In this document: positions 25,454-34,720 of the stretch, piece by piece
Layout of the letters: each line of letters opens with the position of its first letter
Position numbering within the stretch: position 1 is the first letter of the stretch
Origin: QPIN01 sp964472945
GTDB lineage: Bacteria > Pseudomonadota > Gammaproteobacteria > Methylococcales > Methylomonadaceae
DNA length: 34,839 nucleotides
Direction: 5' to 3'
Assembly (NCBI GenBank): GCA_964472945.1
Contig: CAYYNM010000006.1
Location: 1 to 34,839, forward strand
Position numbers and translations under genes: made by a program
Notes under the pieces: model-generated
What the model was told of the DNA's origin: nothing
The model's input: the letters and a program-made list of their open reading frames with translations, nothing else
The model's database searches: none

Positions 25454-27754
25454 AAGTGGAATCTGAATAATAATACAAGTACCTGAGGTTTTTTCTGCTG
25501 AAGAAATAGTATAGAGTCCCTGTAACGCATTGACTCGCTCTTCCATCGCTAATAAACCCACCCCTTCTTTTGATGTAGCATGTACAGTTACCCCAATTCC
25601 ATCATCAGTGATAGTAAGTTGTACTCTATTTTTAGCTTGATTCAATTCTAACGTTATTTCCACATGGCTAGCATGAGCATATTTCGAAATATTTGTTAAA
25701 CCCTCTTGAACGGCTCTATACAAAGTAACCGTAACATTTTCATCCAAAACGTTACTGTCTTCCATAAAACTTGTTTTAACAGTAATCTTTTTATTATGTT
25801 TCAACCAATCACTAACCAGCTCATTCAGAGCAGGAATCAAGCCTAAGTGATCTAAGGTTTCAGGCCTTATTCGCTGGATAGTCGAACGTAGATTTCGAAT
25901 CATTTTCCTTGATAAGTTATCGATTGAATCAATCATTTTCTTAGCAGGGCTATTATCTTCTGAGTTCAGCAATGTTTGTAAATAAGCCACATCCATTCTT
26001 ATTGCCGTCACAATTTGTCCTAACTCATCATGTAACTCATGTGCTAAATAATGTCGTTCTTGCTCTTGTACCTGAATAGTTTTAATCGCCAAATTTCTAT
26101 TTTTTTCAAGCAACTCAGTATTTTCAGCGAGTAATTGTACAGTCTTACTCAAATTCCACTTATTTTCCATTTCAATATCATGTCTGTATTGAACAAGATG
26201 GAAAACTTTTGCAATTATTTTAAATAAAACAATATCCTCATCTCTCCAGGGCCTTTTTTGTTTAACTCGATCAAACCCAAAATACCCCGTCAGTTGTTCT
26301 CTGTCATAAATAGGAACAAACAAAATAGACTGAATAGATTGACGCTGCATTTCCAAATATTCATTGCTCGCTTCACTGGGTAAATCATCGACATCATCAA
26401 TACGAACCACTTTTTTGCTAAGTAGTTGTTTCATCAGCCATGGATATAAATCCACTGCTATTTCTTGCATTAATTCAATTTTCGGTTTAACACCTTCAGC
26501 ACACCATTCATGAGTATTTGACATAAAAGATAAATCATCAGAAAGACTAAATAAATAACATCTATCAACCGCTAATTCATTACCCAATAATTGCAAGCAG
26601 TTATCTATTGTCATATTGATAGCTGAAAATCCAGACTCCAGTATAGTAATGGCTATTTCAGAAACAATATTTTCAATTTTAATACGTCGAACAAAGGCAG
26701 CTTGAGTATTTTTATATTCGGTCATATCACTAAAGTGAGAGACATAATATTCAACTTTATTCTGCTTATCTAAAACACTACTTATATTGGTCCAGGTGAC
26801 GAATAGATCATTATTTTTTTTACGATCAATTATTTCTCCTGCCCACAAGCCTTTGTCGTTAATAGACCGCCAGAAATGAGAATAAAATTCTTTCCCGTGC
26901 TCACCACTTTGTAATAGCTTAGGGGTTTTACCAATAACCTCTAGTTCTTGATAACCAGTAATTAGGCAAAATGCTTTATTTACTTTAATAATATGTTTTT
27001 CAGCATCTGTTATTAAAATAGCTTCATTGGAATCAAATGCTGTCGCATTGAGTTGCGCTTCTTTTAGTAATTGCTCATTAAGTCTAACTTCTTTAGTAAG
27101 CCGACCAGTAATAGATACCAGCCTGCTTCCTATAATGCCTATAATTATAAACAAAGATAAAATAACAAACCCTAATAATGATATAGAGTTCATCAATTCT
27201 GCAATGATTTGCCTTTCTTTTATTTCACTTGTTTGCCGGTATTCATTTACGGCTTGTTTTAAAGATAAAATACCCCTTATTAAAGTAGTGATGTTTTTAT
27301 TTGTAAGACTATCTGTTGCAATCTTTTTTGAAATAAAGTGTGATGAAAAAACGGCTGTATAATGCTTATTGCTCTGAAATTCATCAAGGATAAGTTTTAT
27401 TTCCTGTAAAGTATCTTTTTCGTTTGCAGATAATGGTAGAGCCGTATATTGCTTTAATAGCACTTTAGCCGTTGAAATACTGTTAAGGTATTGCTGATTA
27501 TTGTGTGAGTTTAATAAATATTGTTCAAACTGATTAGCAAACTCCCCCCCTTCAAATAATACCTCAAGCTTATATAATAAGTTTCCTTTCACTCCAACAT
27601 TATTAATCCTATTTTTCTGGTTATTTTGTAGCTTGTCATAATCTACTTTTATCTGATTTAAAATGAAAAAAATAAGAAAAAATGTTAACAGGATAATAAT
27701 TAACAAATAGTTGTAATATTTCAAAAAAAAATACTTATTTAAAAAAGGTTTCAA
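25451..27754 (-). CDS. Membrane sensor histidine kinase, PAS-GAF, NarL-type (HisKA_3)
   Basis: 767 residues. Membrane helices at about 15-33 and 192-211 enclose a roughly 160-residue, mostly helical periplasmic sensor. Then come a PAS domain (about 235-350, with ITGYQELEVIGKTPKLLQSG), a GAF domain (about 365-520) and a coiled region. The HisKA_3 dimerization domain has the phosphoacceptor His575 in AHELHDELGQ, and a C-terminal HATPase_c carries TNISKYAHA, DDGIGV and GVGLLAMEERV. It should phosphorylate the NarL-type regulator encoded 133 bases upstream on the same strand. The gap contains a 38-bp palindrome. The stimulus is unknown. The stop codon belongs to a repeat element, so the original C-terminus may have been slightly different. 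Confidence 0.88.
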   Translation of the reverse strand: MKPFLNKYFFLKYYNYLLIIILLTFFLIFFILNQIKVDYDKLQNNQKNRINNVGVKGNLLYKLEVLFEGGEFANQFEQYLLNSHNNQQYLNSISTAKVLLKQYTALPLSANEKDTLQEIKLILDEFQSNKHYTAVFSSHFISKKIATDSLTNKNITTLIRGILSLKQAVNEYRQTSEIKERQIIAELMNSISLLGFVILSLFIIIGIIGSRLVSITGRLTKEVRLNEQLLKEAQLNATAFDSNEAILITDAEKHIIKVNKAFCLITGYQELEVIGKTPKLLQSGEHGKEFYSHFWRSINDKGLWAGEIIDRKKNNDLFVTWTNISSVLDKQNKVEYYVSHFSDMTEYKNTQAAFVRRIKIENIVSEIAITILESGFSAINMTIDNCLQLLGNELAVDRCYLFSLSDDLSFMSNTHEWCAEGVKPKIELMQEIAVDLYPWLMKQLLSKKVVRIDDVDDLPSEASNEYLEMQRQSIQSILFVPIYDREQLTGYFGFDRVKQKRPWRDEDIVLFKIIAKVFHLVQYRHDIEMENKWNLSKTVQLLAENTELLEKNRNLAIKTIQVQEQERHYLAHELHDELGQIVTAIRMDVAYLQTLLNSEDNSPAKKMIDSIDNLSRKMIRNLRSTIQRIRPETLDHLGLIPALNELVSDWLKHNKKITVKTSFMEDSNVLDENVTVTLYRAVQEGLTNISKYAHASHVEITLELNQAKNRVQLTITDDGIGVTVHATSKEGVGLLAMEERVNALQGLYTISSAEKTSGTCIIIQIPL

Positions 27755-27810
27755 GGTTTGGTCACTAATTTGTAGAAAATTTTAGATAATACTCATCACC
27801 CTATAAGTCC

Positions 27811-27848
27811 TCGCAGTAGAGACAAGGCATGCCTTGTCTCTACTGCGA
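27811..27848. repeat. 38-bp perfect palindrome, copy 2
   Basis: Each arm is TCGCAGTAGAGACAAGGCA (19 bases) followed directly by its exact reverse complement. The central 28 bases are identical to the palindrome at 10261-10288. It lies between the response regulator gene and the kinase gene that follows it, where a strong hairpin could lower kinase expression relative to the regulator. Confidence 0.88.
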
Positions 27849-27887
27849 ATACTTTCGGGACGATTAAATAGAATAGCTGCTTATTAT

Positions 27888-28544
27888 TTAGATAATATGA
27901 CAGCTTACCCCGTCAATCTGCACTAAATTATTTTGTATCGCTAACCGTACTAAATCAGCCGTATTTTTAAGCTTTAACTTTTGCTTTATTTGCGCAATAT
28001 AGTTAGCCACTGTTTTTTCAGCCAAGAACACCTCTGTCGCAATTTCCAAATTACTTTTCCCATTAGCCATTAAACAAAATATAGTAAACTCTCGCTCAGA
28101 CAAGACTGAAATAGGATTTTTTTCTGACTCCAATCGTGAATAAACCATAGTCTGAGCAAGTGCAGATGAAATATATGATTTATTTTTAACCGCCATTTTT
28201 ATGGCCGTTGTAATATCTGTTAAATTGTTACTTTTTGCAACATAAGCAGATGCGCCTGCCTGTAATACTCGCTCAACCAGCTGGATATTCTCATGAATAG
28301 AAAAGATAACAATTTTAGCATTAGGCGCACGTTTCATTATAAACTGCACACCATCAATACCAGTACTTCCTGGCATAGAAAGATCCATTACCAGAACATC
28401 TGGTTTTTGTTTACTGTATATTTTCCATGCTGAACTCACATCATTTGCAAAGCCAACAACTTCAATATCATTAACTTTCAGTACTCGCTCAAGCCCTTCA
28501 CGAACAATAGCGTGGTCATCAGCCAATACGACTCGAATTGTCAA
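27888..28544 (-). CDS. NarL/FixJ-type response regulator
   Basis: 218 residues. The receiver domain (1-120) has the acidic pair Asp9/Asp10, the phosphorylation site Asp54 in VMDLSMPG and the conserved lysine in YVAKSNN. The LuxR-type helix-turn-helix is at about 145-205 (LSEREFTIFCLMANGKSN, LAEKTVANYIAQIKQKLKLKN). It is transcribed before the histidine kinase and is its likely partner. It would act as a DNA-binding transcription regulator; targets are unknown, though the adjacent divergent GGDEF-EAL gene is a reasonable candidate. Confidence 0.9.
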   Translation of the reverse strand: MTIRVVLADDHAIVREGLERVLKVNDIEVVGFANDVSSAWKIYSKQKPDVLVMDLSMPGSTGIDGVQFIMKRAPNAKIVIFSIHENIQLVERVLQAGASAYVAKSNNLTDITTAIKMAVKNKSYISSALAQTMVYSRLESEKNPISVLSEREFTIFCLMANGKSNLEIATEVFLAEKTVANYIAQIKQKLKLKNTADLVRLAIQNNLVQIDGVSCHII

Positions 28545-28893
28545 AATAAATACCCTTAAATTAATTATTGTTTAGCTTTCTATATAACATCTATTTTATA
28601 ACAAAATATCTTTACTGTGTTAAATCAAGGAAATTCTCCCAAAAAAACAAGGGGTTTAACCTTAGATTATCACTAGTCGGTAATAACCTACATAAAAAAG
28701 GAAAGGCGCTCTACCTGTTTCAAGGCTTGTCGTCTATTGTTTACTCTAACTGTTATTTATATAGCTATTTATGCCTTATACCATTTATTTTCTAAATCAA
28801 CAATGCTTTAGAAATGAGCAGAAATAAATTGCGCTATTTGTCTGAAAGTGAGACTTCTGTCAAGCGAGGCTAAAGTATATTCCGTACATGTTC
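28545..28893. other. Gene-free stretch upstream of the response regulator
   Basis: AT-rich spacer before the divergent c-di-GMP gene. A 75-codon ORF at 28568-28795 has aromatic-rich, repetitive composition and no recognisable family or ribosome binding site, so I do not call it. The response regulator promoter must lie in the first part. From 28890 a palindrome GTTCCTTAAGGAAC opens the next element. Confidence 0.5.
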
Positions 28894-29141
28894 CTTAAGG
28901 AACGTCCACGAAATAACTTGAGCAACTAACTTGTACTAAAGCAATTAAGAATCGCTAAAGCTTTTCTAATCTTTTTGTCCGTCTTCCTCGTTATATAAAT
29001 AGTTGCGAACTTGCTATGCGCTTATTTATACGCCTCGACAACTGCTCCTGCGTTGTTCTACCTACACACATCCCTGTGTTAGTTGAATACGAACAAAAAT
29101 CCTGCGTCAGTTGCTCAAGTTATTCTGTGCGCATTCCTAAG
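28894..29141. repeat. About 248-bp MITE-like element upstream of the GGDEF-EAL gene
   Basis: The left arm 28894-28927 (CTTAAGGAACGTCCACG through AACTTGAGCAACT) is repeated in reverse complement at 29109-29141 with a few mismatches and gaps; the innermost 15 bases (ATAACTTGAGCAACT) match perfectly. The interior has smaller stem-forming pieces but no gene. It stops 25 bases before the c-di-GMP gene start and therefore contains or has replaced the upstream part of its promoter region. Confidence 0.7.
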
Positions 29142-29166
29142 TCAGAATAAAAAAGGGAGAAGGAAA

Positions 29167-32070
29167 ATGTTTAATATATATTCCATAAAATTAAAGCTAA
29201 GTTTAATTTTATTAATTACTGCACTCATTACTCCAATAGGGTTGCTTGCTTATGTTTTCTTAGTCAAAAACCAAGCTCAGCAAACACAACAGCAACTTAT
29301 TATAAAAAAGAAACAACAAGAAAAAGTATTCTTTTTTAAAAATAGCCTAGCCAACGCTTATTCAGATATTCTGTATGTAAGTCGCCTAATTAATCATAAA
29401 TTATCAAACCAACTTAAAAATGATGGCCTTATTTTTGATACTCAATTAAGCAATGAAATCAACTTTACCTTTAAAAGTTTTTTGCAAGTTAACCCACTGT
29501 ATCAACAAATACGGCTAATTGATAATAGTGGACAGGAACGTGTTAGATTTAATCGGCGACATAACCAAGTAGTTAGTACAAAAACAAATAAACTGCAAAA
29601 TAAATCAGAGCAGAGTTATGTTAAAAAAAGCTTAAATTTACAGCCTGGGGAAATTTATATATCTGAACTAAACCTTAACCAAGAAAATGGCATTATTGAA
29701 AGACCTTATAACCCCACCTTACGTATTGCAACCAAGCTGGATAATACTGCTAACGGATTTAAAGGTCTTATCATTATTAATATTTCAGCGCAAAAAATTA
29801 TTGATGAAATAACTAAAAATCTAAAAGGAAATACTTACCTTATTAACCAGAAAGGACAATATATTGTTTACCCTGATAGCGAAGCCCCATTAGCTTATCC
29901 GCACAACTTTAATACCGATTTTCCAGAACTTAAAGGTTGGCAACAATCCAAATCTTTACAAAAAAATAATTTCACTGCCTTTAAAACCAACAAGCAATAC
30001 TTCTATTTTTATCCCATTGATAGTGGAAGCCAATTCCATAGACAATGGTTTTTAATAACATCAGAGCCTATTTTAACTATTTGGAATCAGATTCAACAAC
30101 AAACAGTGCTGATAACAACGACACTGATAGCTATTTTACTTTCTATATTGTTAGCCAATTATATTTCAAGGTATTGGTTTATAAATCCTATTCGCTATAT
30201 GAGGAAAGTGACTCAAGGTATTGTTGAAGAAAGGCCTATAAAGTTTATTAACAACTTTCACCAAAAAGATGAACTTGGCTCTCTTTGTAAAAAGTTACAT
30301 CAACTGGCTAAAATAATTTCAACTAAAGAAGAAAAAAATAAATTAATCATTCAATCTTTAAATAACGAAATATCTCGTAGGGAAAGTATCGAGCTGGATT
30401 TAAGTTTGTACAAAGCGTTATTTGAATATTCGTCTGAAGCAATGATGATAACCGATGACCATGAAATTATTACCCATATTAACCCAGCATATACCCAGAT
30501 AACCGGTTATTGCAAGCAAGAAGTTATAGGAAAAACACCAAAAATAATCAGCTCGAAAAAGCAAAGTGCTGAATTTTATAAGGATTTATGGCAAAAACTT
30601 AACACCCAAGGTTCGTGGCAAGGCGAGTTATTCAACCGTAAAAAGAATGGAGATATTTTTCCTGTTTATCAATGTATTAACTCAATCAAAATAAATGCTA
30701 AAACCTCTCTCTATATTTCTGTATTTTCCGATATTTCCGAACACAAAGAATATGAGGAAACACTAAAACAACATGCTTATTACGACCCTTTAACCAACTT
30801 ACCTAACCGAAATTTGTTACAAGATAGGTTGAGCCAAACTATTGCCAAGATGCATCGTAACCAACAATTTGCTGCCTTATTATTTTTAGATCTGGATAAT
30901 TTTAAAAAAATTAATGACTCTCTCGGACATGATTTTGGAGATATGTTATTAAAAAAAGTAGCGACTAGGCTATGCAAAAATTTTAGAGAAATTGATTCTA
31001 TCTCACGCTTTGGTGGCGATGAATTCGTTATATTAATTAATGAGTTATCAAGTGATGCTAAAACATCAGAAAACCTTGTTAAAAACTTGCTCAACAAGTT
31101 ATTACAGCTATTATCAAAACCTTATTTTATTTTAGGACATGAGTTATTTGTCTCTGCAAGTATAGGTATAACCCTTTTTCCTACGGCTGAAAATGATCAA
31201 GCTGAAGATATTATAAAAATGGCAGATATTGCTATGTATGCAGCTAAAACCCAAGAAAAAGGGTCGTTTCAGTTTTATACGCCTGAAATGCAAGAAAAAG
31301 CACATCAACGCTTATATATTGAAAATGGGTTAAGAGAAGCGATTAAACATAATCAATTAGTTTTATTTTTCCAGTGCCAATATAACAATGATAAAGAATT
31401 ATTGGGAATGGAGGCATTAGTACGCTGGCAACACCCAGAACAAGGCCTGATATATCCCAATGATTTTATACCGATTGCTGAAGAATCTGGATTGATTATC
31501 AGTATGGGCGAGATAATTATTAAACAAGCCTGCTTACAGATAAAACAATGGGAAAGTAAAGGACATAGCATTCCTCATATCGCTGTTAATGTGAGCCCCA
31601 GGCAATTTGCAGAAAAGGATTTTGTCGATAAAGTTTGTACTATTTGCAAGGAAGCTAACATTCCCCATAAGCAGCTAATGCTTGAACTAACCGAAGCAAC
31701 AATTATTCATGATATTGAAATTACGATAAAAAAAATGAGTCAGTTGCAACAATTAGGGTATCGAATATCTATTGATGATTTTGGTACTGGCTATTCCTCT
31801 TTGGCCTATTTGAATAAATTACCCATTAATCAATTGAAAATTGATAAATCCTTTATTGATGACATTAGTTTAGAAAATAAACAGGTAGTTATTGTCGATA
31901 CCATTATCGCAATGGCTCAGCATTTAAACTTAAACCTTATTGCCGAGGGTGTAGAAAGCCAATATCAAGTTGATTATTTAGTTCAACAGGGTTGTTTAGG
32001 TTTTCAAGGCTATTATTTCAGCAAACCCATTCCCGCTGAAGAAGTACTTAGTAATCACCTGGAAAAATAG
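29167..32070 (+). CDS. Membrane c-di-GMP enzyme: sensor-HAMP-PAS-GGDEF-EAL
   Basis: 967 residues from the ATG at 29167, which has a strong ribosome binding site (GGGAGAAGG) just upstream; the frame is open to a TTG at 29083 but that part is repeat DNA. Membrane helix at about 10-33, a periplasmic Cache-like sensor to about 310, second helix at about 313-333, HAMP, PAS at about 415-530, GGDEF at 616-620 with an inhibitory RxxD site at 607-610, and EAL at 749-751. The EAL domain keeps NVSPRQF, ELTEAT, DDFGTGYSS and AEGVES, so both synthesis and breakdown of c-di-GMP look possible. Likely controls motility or attachment with the adjacent chemoreceptor. Its direction of net activity cannot be told. 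Confidence 0.9.
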   Translation: MFNIYSIKLKLSLILLITALITPIGLLAYVFLVKNQAQQTQQQLIIKKKQQEKVFFFKNSLANAYSDILYVSRLINHKLSNQLKNDGLIFDTQLSNEINFTFKSFLQVNPLYQQIRLIDNSGQERVRFNRRHNQVVSTKTNKLQNKSEQSYVKKSLNLQPGEIYISELNLNQENGIIERPYNPTLRIATKLDNTANGFKGLIIINISAQKIIDEITKNLKGNTYLINQKGQYIVYPDSEAPLAYPHNFNTDFPELKGWQQSKSLQKNNFTAFKTNKQYFYFYPIDSGSQFHRQWFLITSEPILTIWNQIQQQTVLITTTLIAILLSILLANYISRYWFINPIRYMRKVTQGIVEERPIKFINNFHQKDELGSLCKKLHQLAKIISTKEEKNKLIIQSLNNEISRRESIELDLSLYKALFEYSSEAMMITDDHEIITHINPAYTQITGYCKQEVIGKTPKIISSKKQSAEFYKDLWQKLNTQGSWQGELFNRKKNGDIFPVYQCINSIKINAKTSLYISVFSDISEHKEYEETLKQHAYYDPLTNLPNRNLLQDRLSQTIAKMHRNQQFAALLFLDLDNFKKINDSLGHDFGDMLLKKVATRLCKNFREIDSISRFGGDEFVILINELSSDAKTSENLVKNLLNKLLQLLSKPYFILGHELFVSASIGITLFPTAENDQAEDIIKMADIAMYAAKTQEKGSFQFYTPEMQEKAHQRLYIENGLREAIKHNQLVLFFQCQYNNDKELLGMEALVRWQHPEQGLIYPNDFIPIAEESGLIISMGEIIIKQACLQIKQWESKGHSIPHIAVNVSPRQFAEKDFVDKVCTICKEANIPHKQLMLELTEATIIHDIEITIKKMSQLQQLGYRISIDDFGTGYSSLAYLNKLPINQLKIDKSFIDDISLENKQVVIVDTIIAMAQHLNLNLIAEGVESQYQVDYLVQQGCLGFQGYYFSKPIPAEEVLSNHLEK

Positions 32071-32080
32071 CACTAAATAT

Positions 32081-32250
32081 GGTAGTGGGTCGAATCTGTT
32101 GATAAAGCCATTTTAAAAACATATCCATTATTGGTGGCGCAGGCTTTAGCCTGCTCTTGCTATGAAGAATGCAGGTTAAAGCCTGCGCCCCGAAAGACTT
32201 GTTACTAATAAGGATACCTTTATTAAAACTACAAATTGAACCTACCACCC
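32081..32250 (-). repeat. About 170-bp inverted-repeat element, family R2 copy 2
   Basis: Reverse-complement copy of 25286-25453. It includes the inner hairpin (GGCGCAGGCTTTAGCCTGCT at about 32135 and its partner near 32176-32198) and diverged outer arms starting GGTAGTGGGTCGAATCTG. It begins 10 bases after the stop of the c-di-GMP gene, and its hairpin could act as a 3' structure for that mRNA. Confidence 0.82.
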
Positions 32251-32264
32251 TAAATACAAATTAT

Positions 32265-32336
32265 TTGTAGAGCGGACTTTAGTCGGCAATAACTTATAAA
32301 TATTGTTTCTATAGCAGACTGAAGTCCACTCTACAA
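32265..32336 (-). repeat. 72-bp inverted-repeat element, family R1 copy 2
   Basis: Reverse-complement copy of 22410-22480: TTGTAGAGCGGACTTTAGTC, central TTGTTTCTATAG, and the closing ACTGAAGTCCACTCTACAA. It lies 14 bases from the R2 copy, so the gap between the c-di-GMP gene and the chemoreceptor (32071-32383) is almost all repeat DNA. Confidence 0.84.
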
Positions 32337-32383
32337 TTTTATAAACTACAGCTATATTTTTTTACTTACTTATTAAAAATTTT

Positions 32384-32431
32384 ATGACTATTAAAAATAA
32401 ACTCACTATTGTATTACCTTGCTTACTTTAG
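32384..32431 (+). other. Out-of-frame 5' end of the chemoreceptor gene
   Basis: ATG at 32384 begins MTIKNKLTIVLPCLL and then hits a TAG at 32429. The basic start followed by hydrophobic residues is what a chemoreceptor N-terminus looks like, and it would join the following frame perfectly if two bases were absent near 32417 (giving MTIKNKLTIVL then LLTLVATMSACIS). It is therefore the likely true 5' end, cut off by a frameshift or a sequence error. Confidence 0.6.
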
Positions 32432-34713
32432 TTGCCACTATGAGTGCTTGTATTAGTTTAGGTTGGCTAGCAACTCAATCATCAACCGAAGCATTACAAA
32501 CTGAAGCAACTAAACAACTGGTTATAGCAAGAGAAACCAGTAAAAGCCGTATTGAACAATATGTTCAACAACTTAATAATCAAATTCTTAGTTTTGCCAA
32601 TAATCGAATGATTATTAATGCAATGCAAGAGTTTAGTGACTCAACAAAAAATTTAGTTGCCGATTCTTCAGCAGCTGAAATACAAAATATGCGAACTCAG
32701 TTAAGTCAATATTACAAGCAAGATTTTTCTAAGGAATATCAAAAACTGAATAATAATCAAAATATACATACTGATAAGCTACTTAATAAACTTGATGACT
32801 TTGCCGTTAAATTACAATACCTTTATATTCAGAAAAATTCCAATGCATTGGGGAATAAATATCAGCTTGCTGATGCTAAAGATGGGAGTGATTATTCAAA
32901 AACACATGCCAAATTTCACCCACATATTAAAGATTATTTAGAAAGATTTGCTTTCTCTGATATTTTTCTTGTTGAGCCTTTATCAGGCCGGGTTATTTAT
33001 TCCGTTTACAAGGAAATTGATTATGCAACTTCACTTAAACAAGGCGCTTTTGCGAATACCGGTTTAGCTAACACTTTTCAGCGAGCCAACCAACTGACCA
33101 ATAGAGAAACGGTAGTAGAAGACTTTTCTTCTTACTTGCCTTCTTATGGAGCACCGGCCTCATTTATTGCAACCCCCATTTTTGATCACGGCAAAAAAAT
33201 AGGTATTTTAATTTTTCAGATGCCAATTAATGAAATTAATAAAATAATGACTTTCAATAAACAATGGAAGTCATCAGGAATGGGAGATTCTGGCGAAACT
33301 TTTCTGGTTGGGTCAGATTTTAAAGCCCGTAGTATTAGTCGTTTTTTAGTGGAAGATAAAGAAGAGTATATCTCTGCACTTAAGAAATCCGGAATTACAA
33401 CAGATATTATTAATAATATTTCAGCTAAAAATACTAATATTGGTCTTCAAACTATACAAACTAAAGGGGTTAAACTAGCTCTTTCAGGACAAACAGGCGT
33501 TGCTACTTTATCTGATTATAGGGGAGTTACTGTTTTATCCGCTTATGCCCCCGTTAATATAAAAGGCGTTCATTGGGCTGTTTTAGCAGAAATAGATCAA
33601 TCAGAAGCCTATGCTCCTGCCATAACAATGGAACAAAGTATTATCTGGACAGCAAGCAGTATTATTGTCTTTATGGCGATAATCGCATTAGTTGCCGGAT
33701 TTTCTTTTTCTACTTTAATTTCAAGGCCTATCAACCAGTTTGGTAACTCTATAGAAGAAATATTAGCCCATGGAAAAATAAATCTAACCACCCGGCTTGA
33801 TGAAAACAGTCAAGATGAGTTTGCTGAATTAGCATCGCATATAAATCATTTACTTGAAAAAAATCAGCAAACTGTTCAAACCGTTATATCCGCAAGCAAA
33901 CAACTGGACATTGCATCCGAAAAAGTATCAGCTGTTTCATTACAGACCAAACAGACTGTAGATGAGCAACACCAAAGAACTGAAGAAATTGCTACTGCAA
34001 TGAATGAAATGACCGCTACCGTTCAAGAAGTGGCCAATCATGCAACCAACACTGCTGATAGAACACAACAAGGACATAATGAAGCCAAAGCAGGAAATCA
34101 AATTATATCCCTAACGATAGAATCCATAAATCAACTATCTAACAACATTCAATCTGCCGAACACGTAGTAAAAGATCTTGAACAGGATAGTCAAGCAATA
34201 GGCTCTGTGCTTGACGTTATTCAAGGTATAGCAGAACAAACCAACTTGTTAGCACTTAATGCCGCCATTGAAGCGGCTAGAGCAGGTGAACAGGGCCGAG
34301 GATTTGCAGTAGTTGCGGATGAAGTAAGGACATTAGCTAGTAAAACCCAGGAATCCACCTCACAAATTCACGCTATGATAGAAAAACTGCAAAGAGGGAC
34401 ATCAAAAAGTGCTTTGGCCATGGATGAAAGTAGTTCTTATGCAAACAAAACTGCCTTGGAAGCAGTAGATGGTCAAACGGCAATGGAAAATATCGTAAAT
34501 TCCATCACTGAAATTAGTGAAATGACCACACATATTGCAAGTGCGACAGAAGAACAATCCATGGTTGCTGAAGAAATAAATAGAAATATTATCCAAATTA
34601 GTGACTACACAAAAGAAACTATTGAAGGGAGTAATGAATCATTAAAGTGCAGTCAAGAAATGCAACAACTGGCTAAAAAATTACAAGCCGTTGTTAAGTT
34701 ATTTATCGTATAA
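32419..34713 (+). CDS. Methyl-accepting chemotaxis protein, start uncertain
   Basis: 764 residues when read from a TTG at 32419, which lies inside the first membrane helix and has no ribosome binding site. The natural start is probably the out-of-frame ATG at 32384. A periplasmic sensor of about 370 residues (VEPLSGRVIYSVYKE, GDSGETFLVG, a Cache-like pattern) is followed by a second membrane helix at about 411-432 and HAMP. The long coiled-coil signalling domain has the hairpin tip EQTNLLALNAAIEAARAGEQGRGFAVVADE starting near residue 606. There is no CheR-binding pentapeptide at the C-terminus. It would signal to CheA/CheW, which are not encoded here. The ligand is unknown. Confidence 0.83.
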   Translation: MLTLVATMSACISLGWLATQSSTEALQTEATKQLVIARETSKSRIEQYVQQLNNQILSFANNRMIINAMQEFSDSTKNLVADSSAAEIQNMRTQLSQYYKQDFSKEYQKLNNNQNIHTDKLLNKLDDFAVKLQYLYIQKNSNALGNKYQLADAKDGSDYSKTHAKFHPHIKDYLERFAFSDIFLVEPLSGRVIYSVYKEIDYATSLKQGAFANTGLANTFQRANQLTNRETVVEDFSSYLPSYGAPASFIATPIFDHGKKIGILIFQMPINEINKIMTFNKQWKSSGMGDSGETFLVGSDFKARSISRFLVEDKEEYISALKKSGITTDIINNISAKNTNIGLQTIQTKGVKLALSGQTGVATLSDYRGVTVLSAYAPVNIKGVHWAVLAEIDQSEAYAPAITMEQSIIWTASSIIVFMAIIALVAGFSFSTLISRPINQFGNSIEEILAHGKINLTTRLDENSQDEFAELASHINHLLEKNQQTVQTVISASKQLDIASEKVSAVSLQTKQTVDEQHQRTEEIATAMNEMTATVQEVANHATNTADRTQQGHNEAKAGNQIISLTIESINQLSNNIQSAEHVVKDLEQDSQAIGSVLDVIQGIAEQTNLLALNAAIEAARAGEQGRGFAVVADEVRTLASKTQESTSQIHAMIEKLQRGTSKSALAMDESSSYANKTALEAVDGQTAMENIVNSITEISEMTTHIASATEEQSMVAEEINRNIIQISDYTKETIEGSNESLKCSQEMQQLAKKLQAVVKLFIV

Positions 34714-34720
34714 ATTTACA

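Noticed and set aside
28568..28795. 75-codon plus-strand ORF upstream of the GGDEF-EAL gene
   Set aside because: Aromatic and low-complexity composition, no ribosome binding site, no recognisable domain and no operon partner; best explained by AT-rich chance.
29083..29166. Longer N-terminus for the GGDEF-EAL protein from TTG at 29083
   Set aside because: The added 28 residues are translated repeat DNA, while the ATG at 29167 has a strong ribosome binding site and starts directly before the membrane helix.
32429..32431. Programmed frameshift at the TAG in the chemoreceptor 5' end
   Set aside because: The shift needed is -1 (or +2) and the local bases are not a recognised slippery site; mutation or sequence error is simpler.
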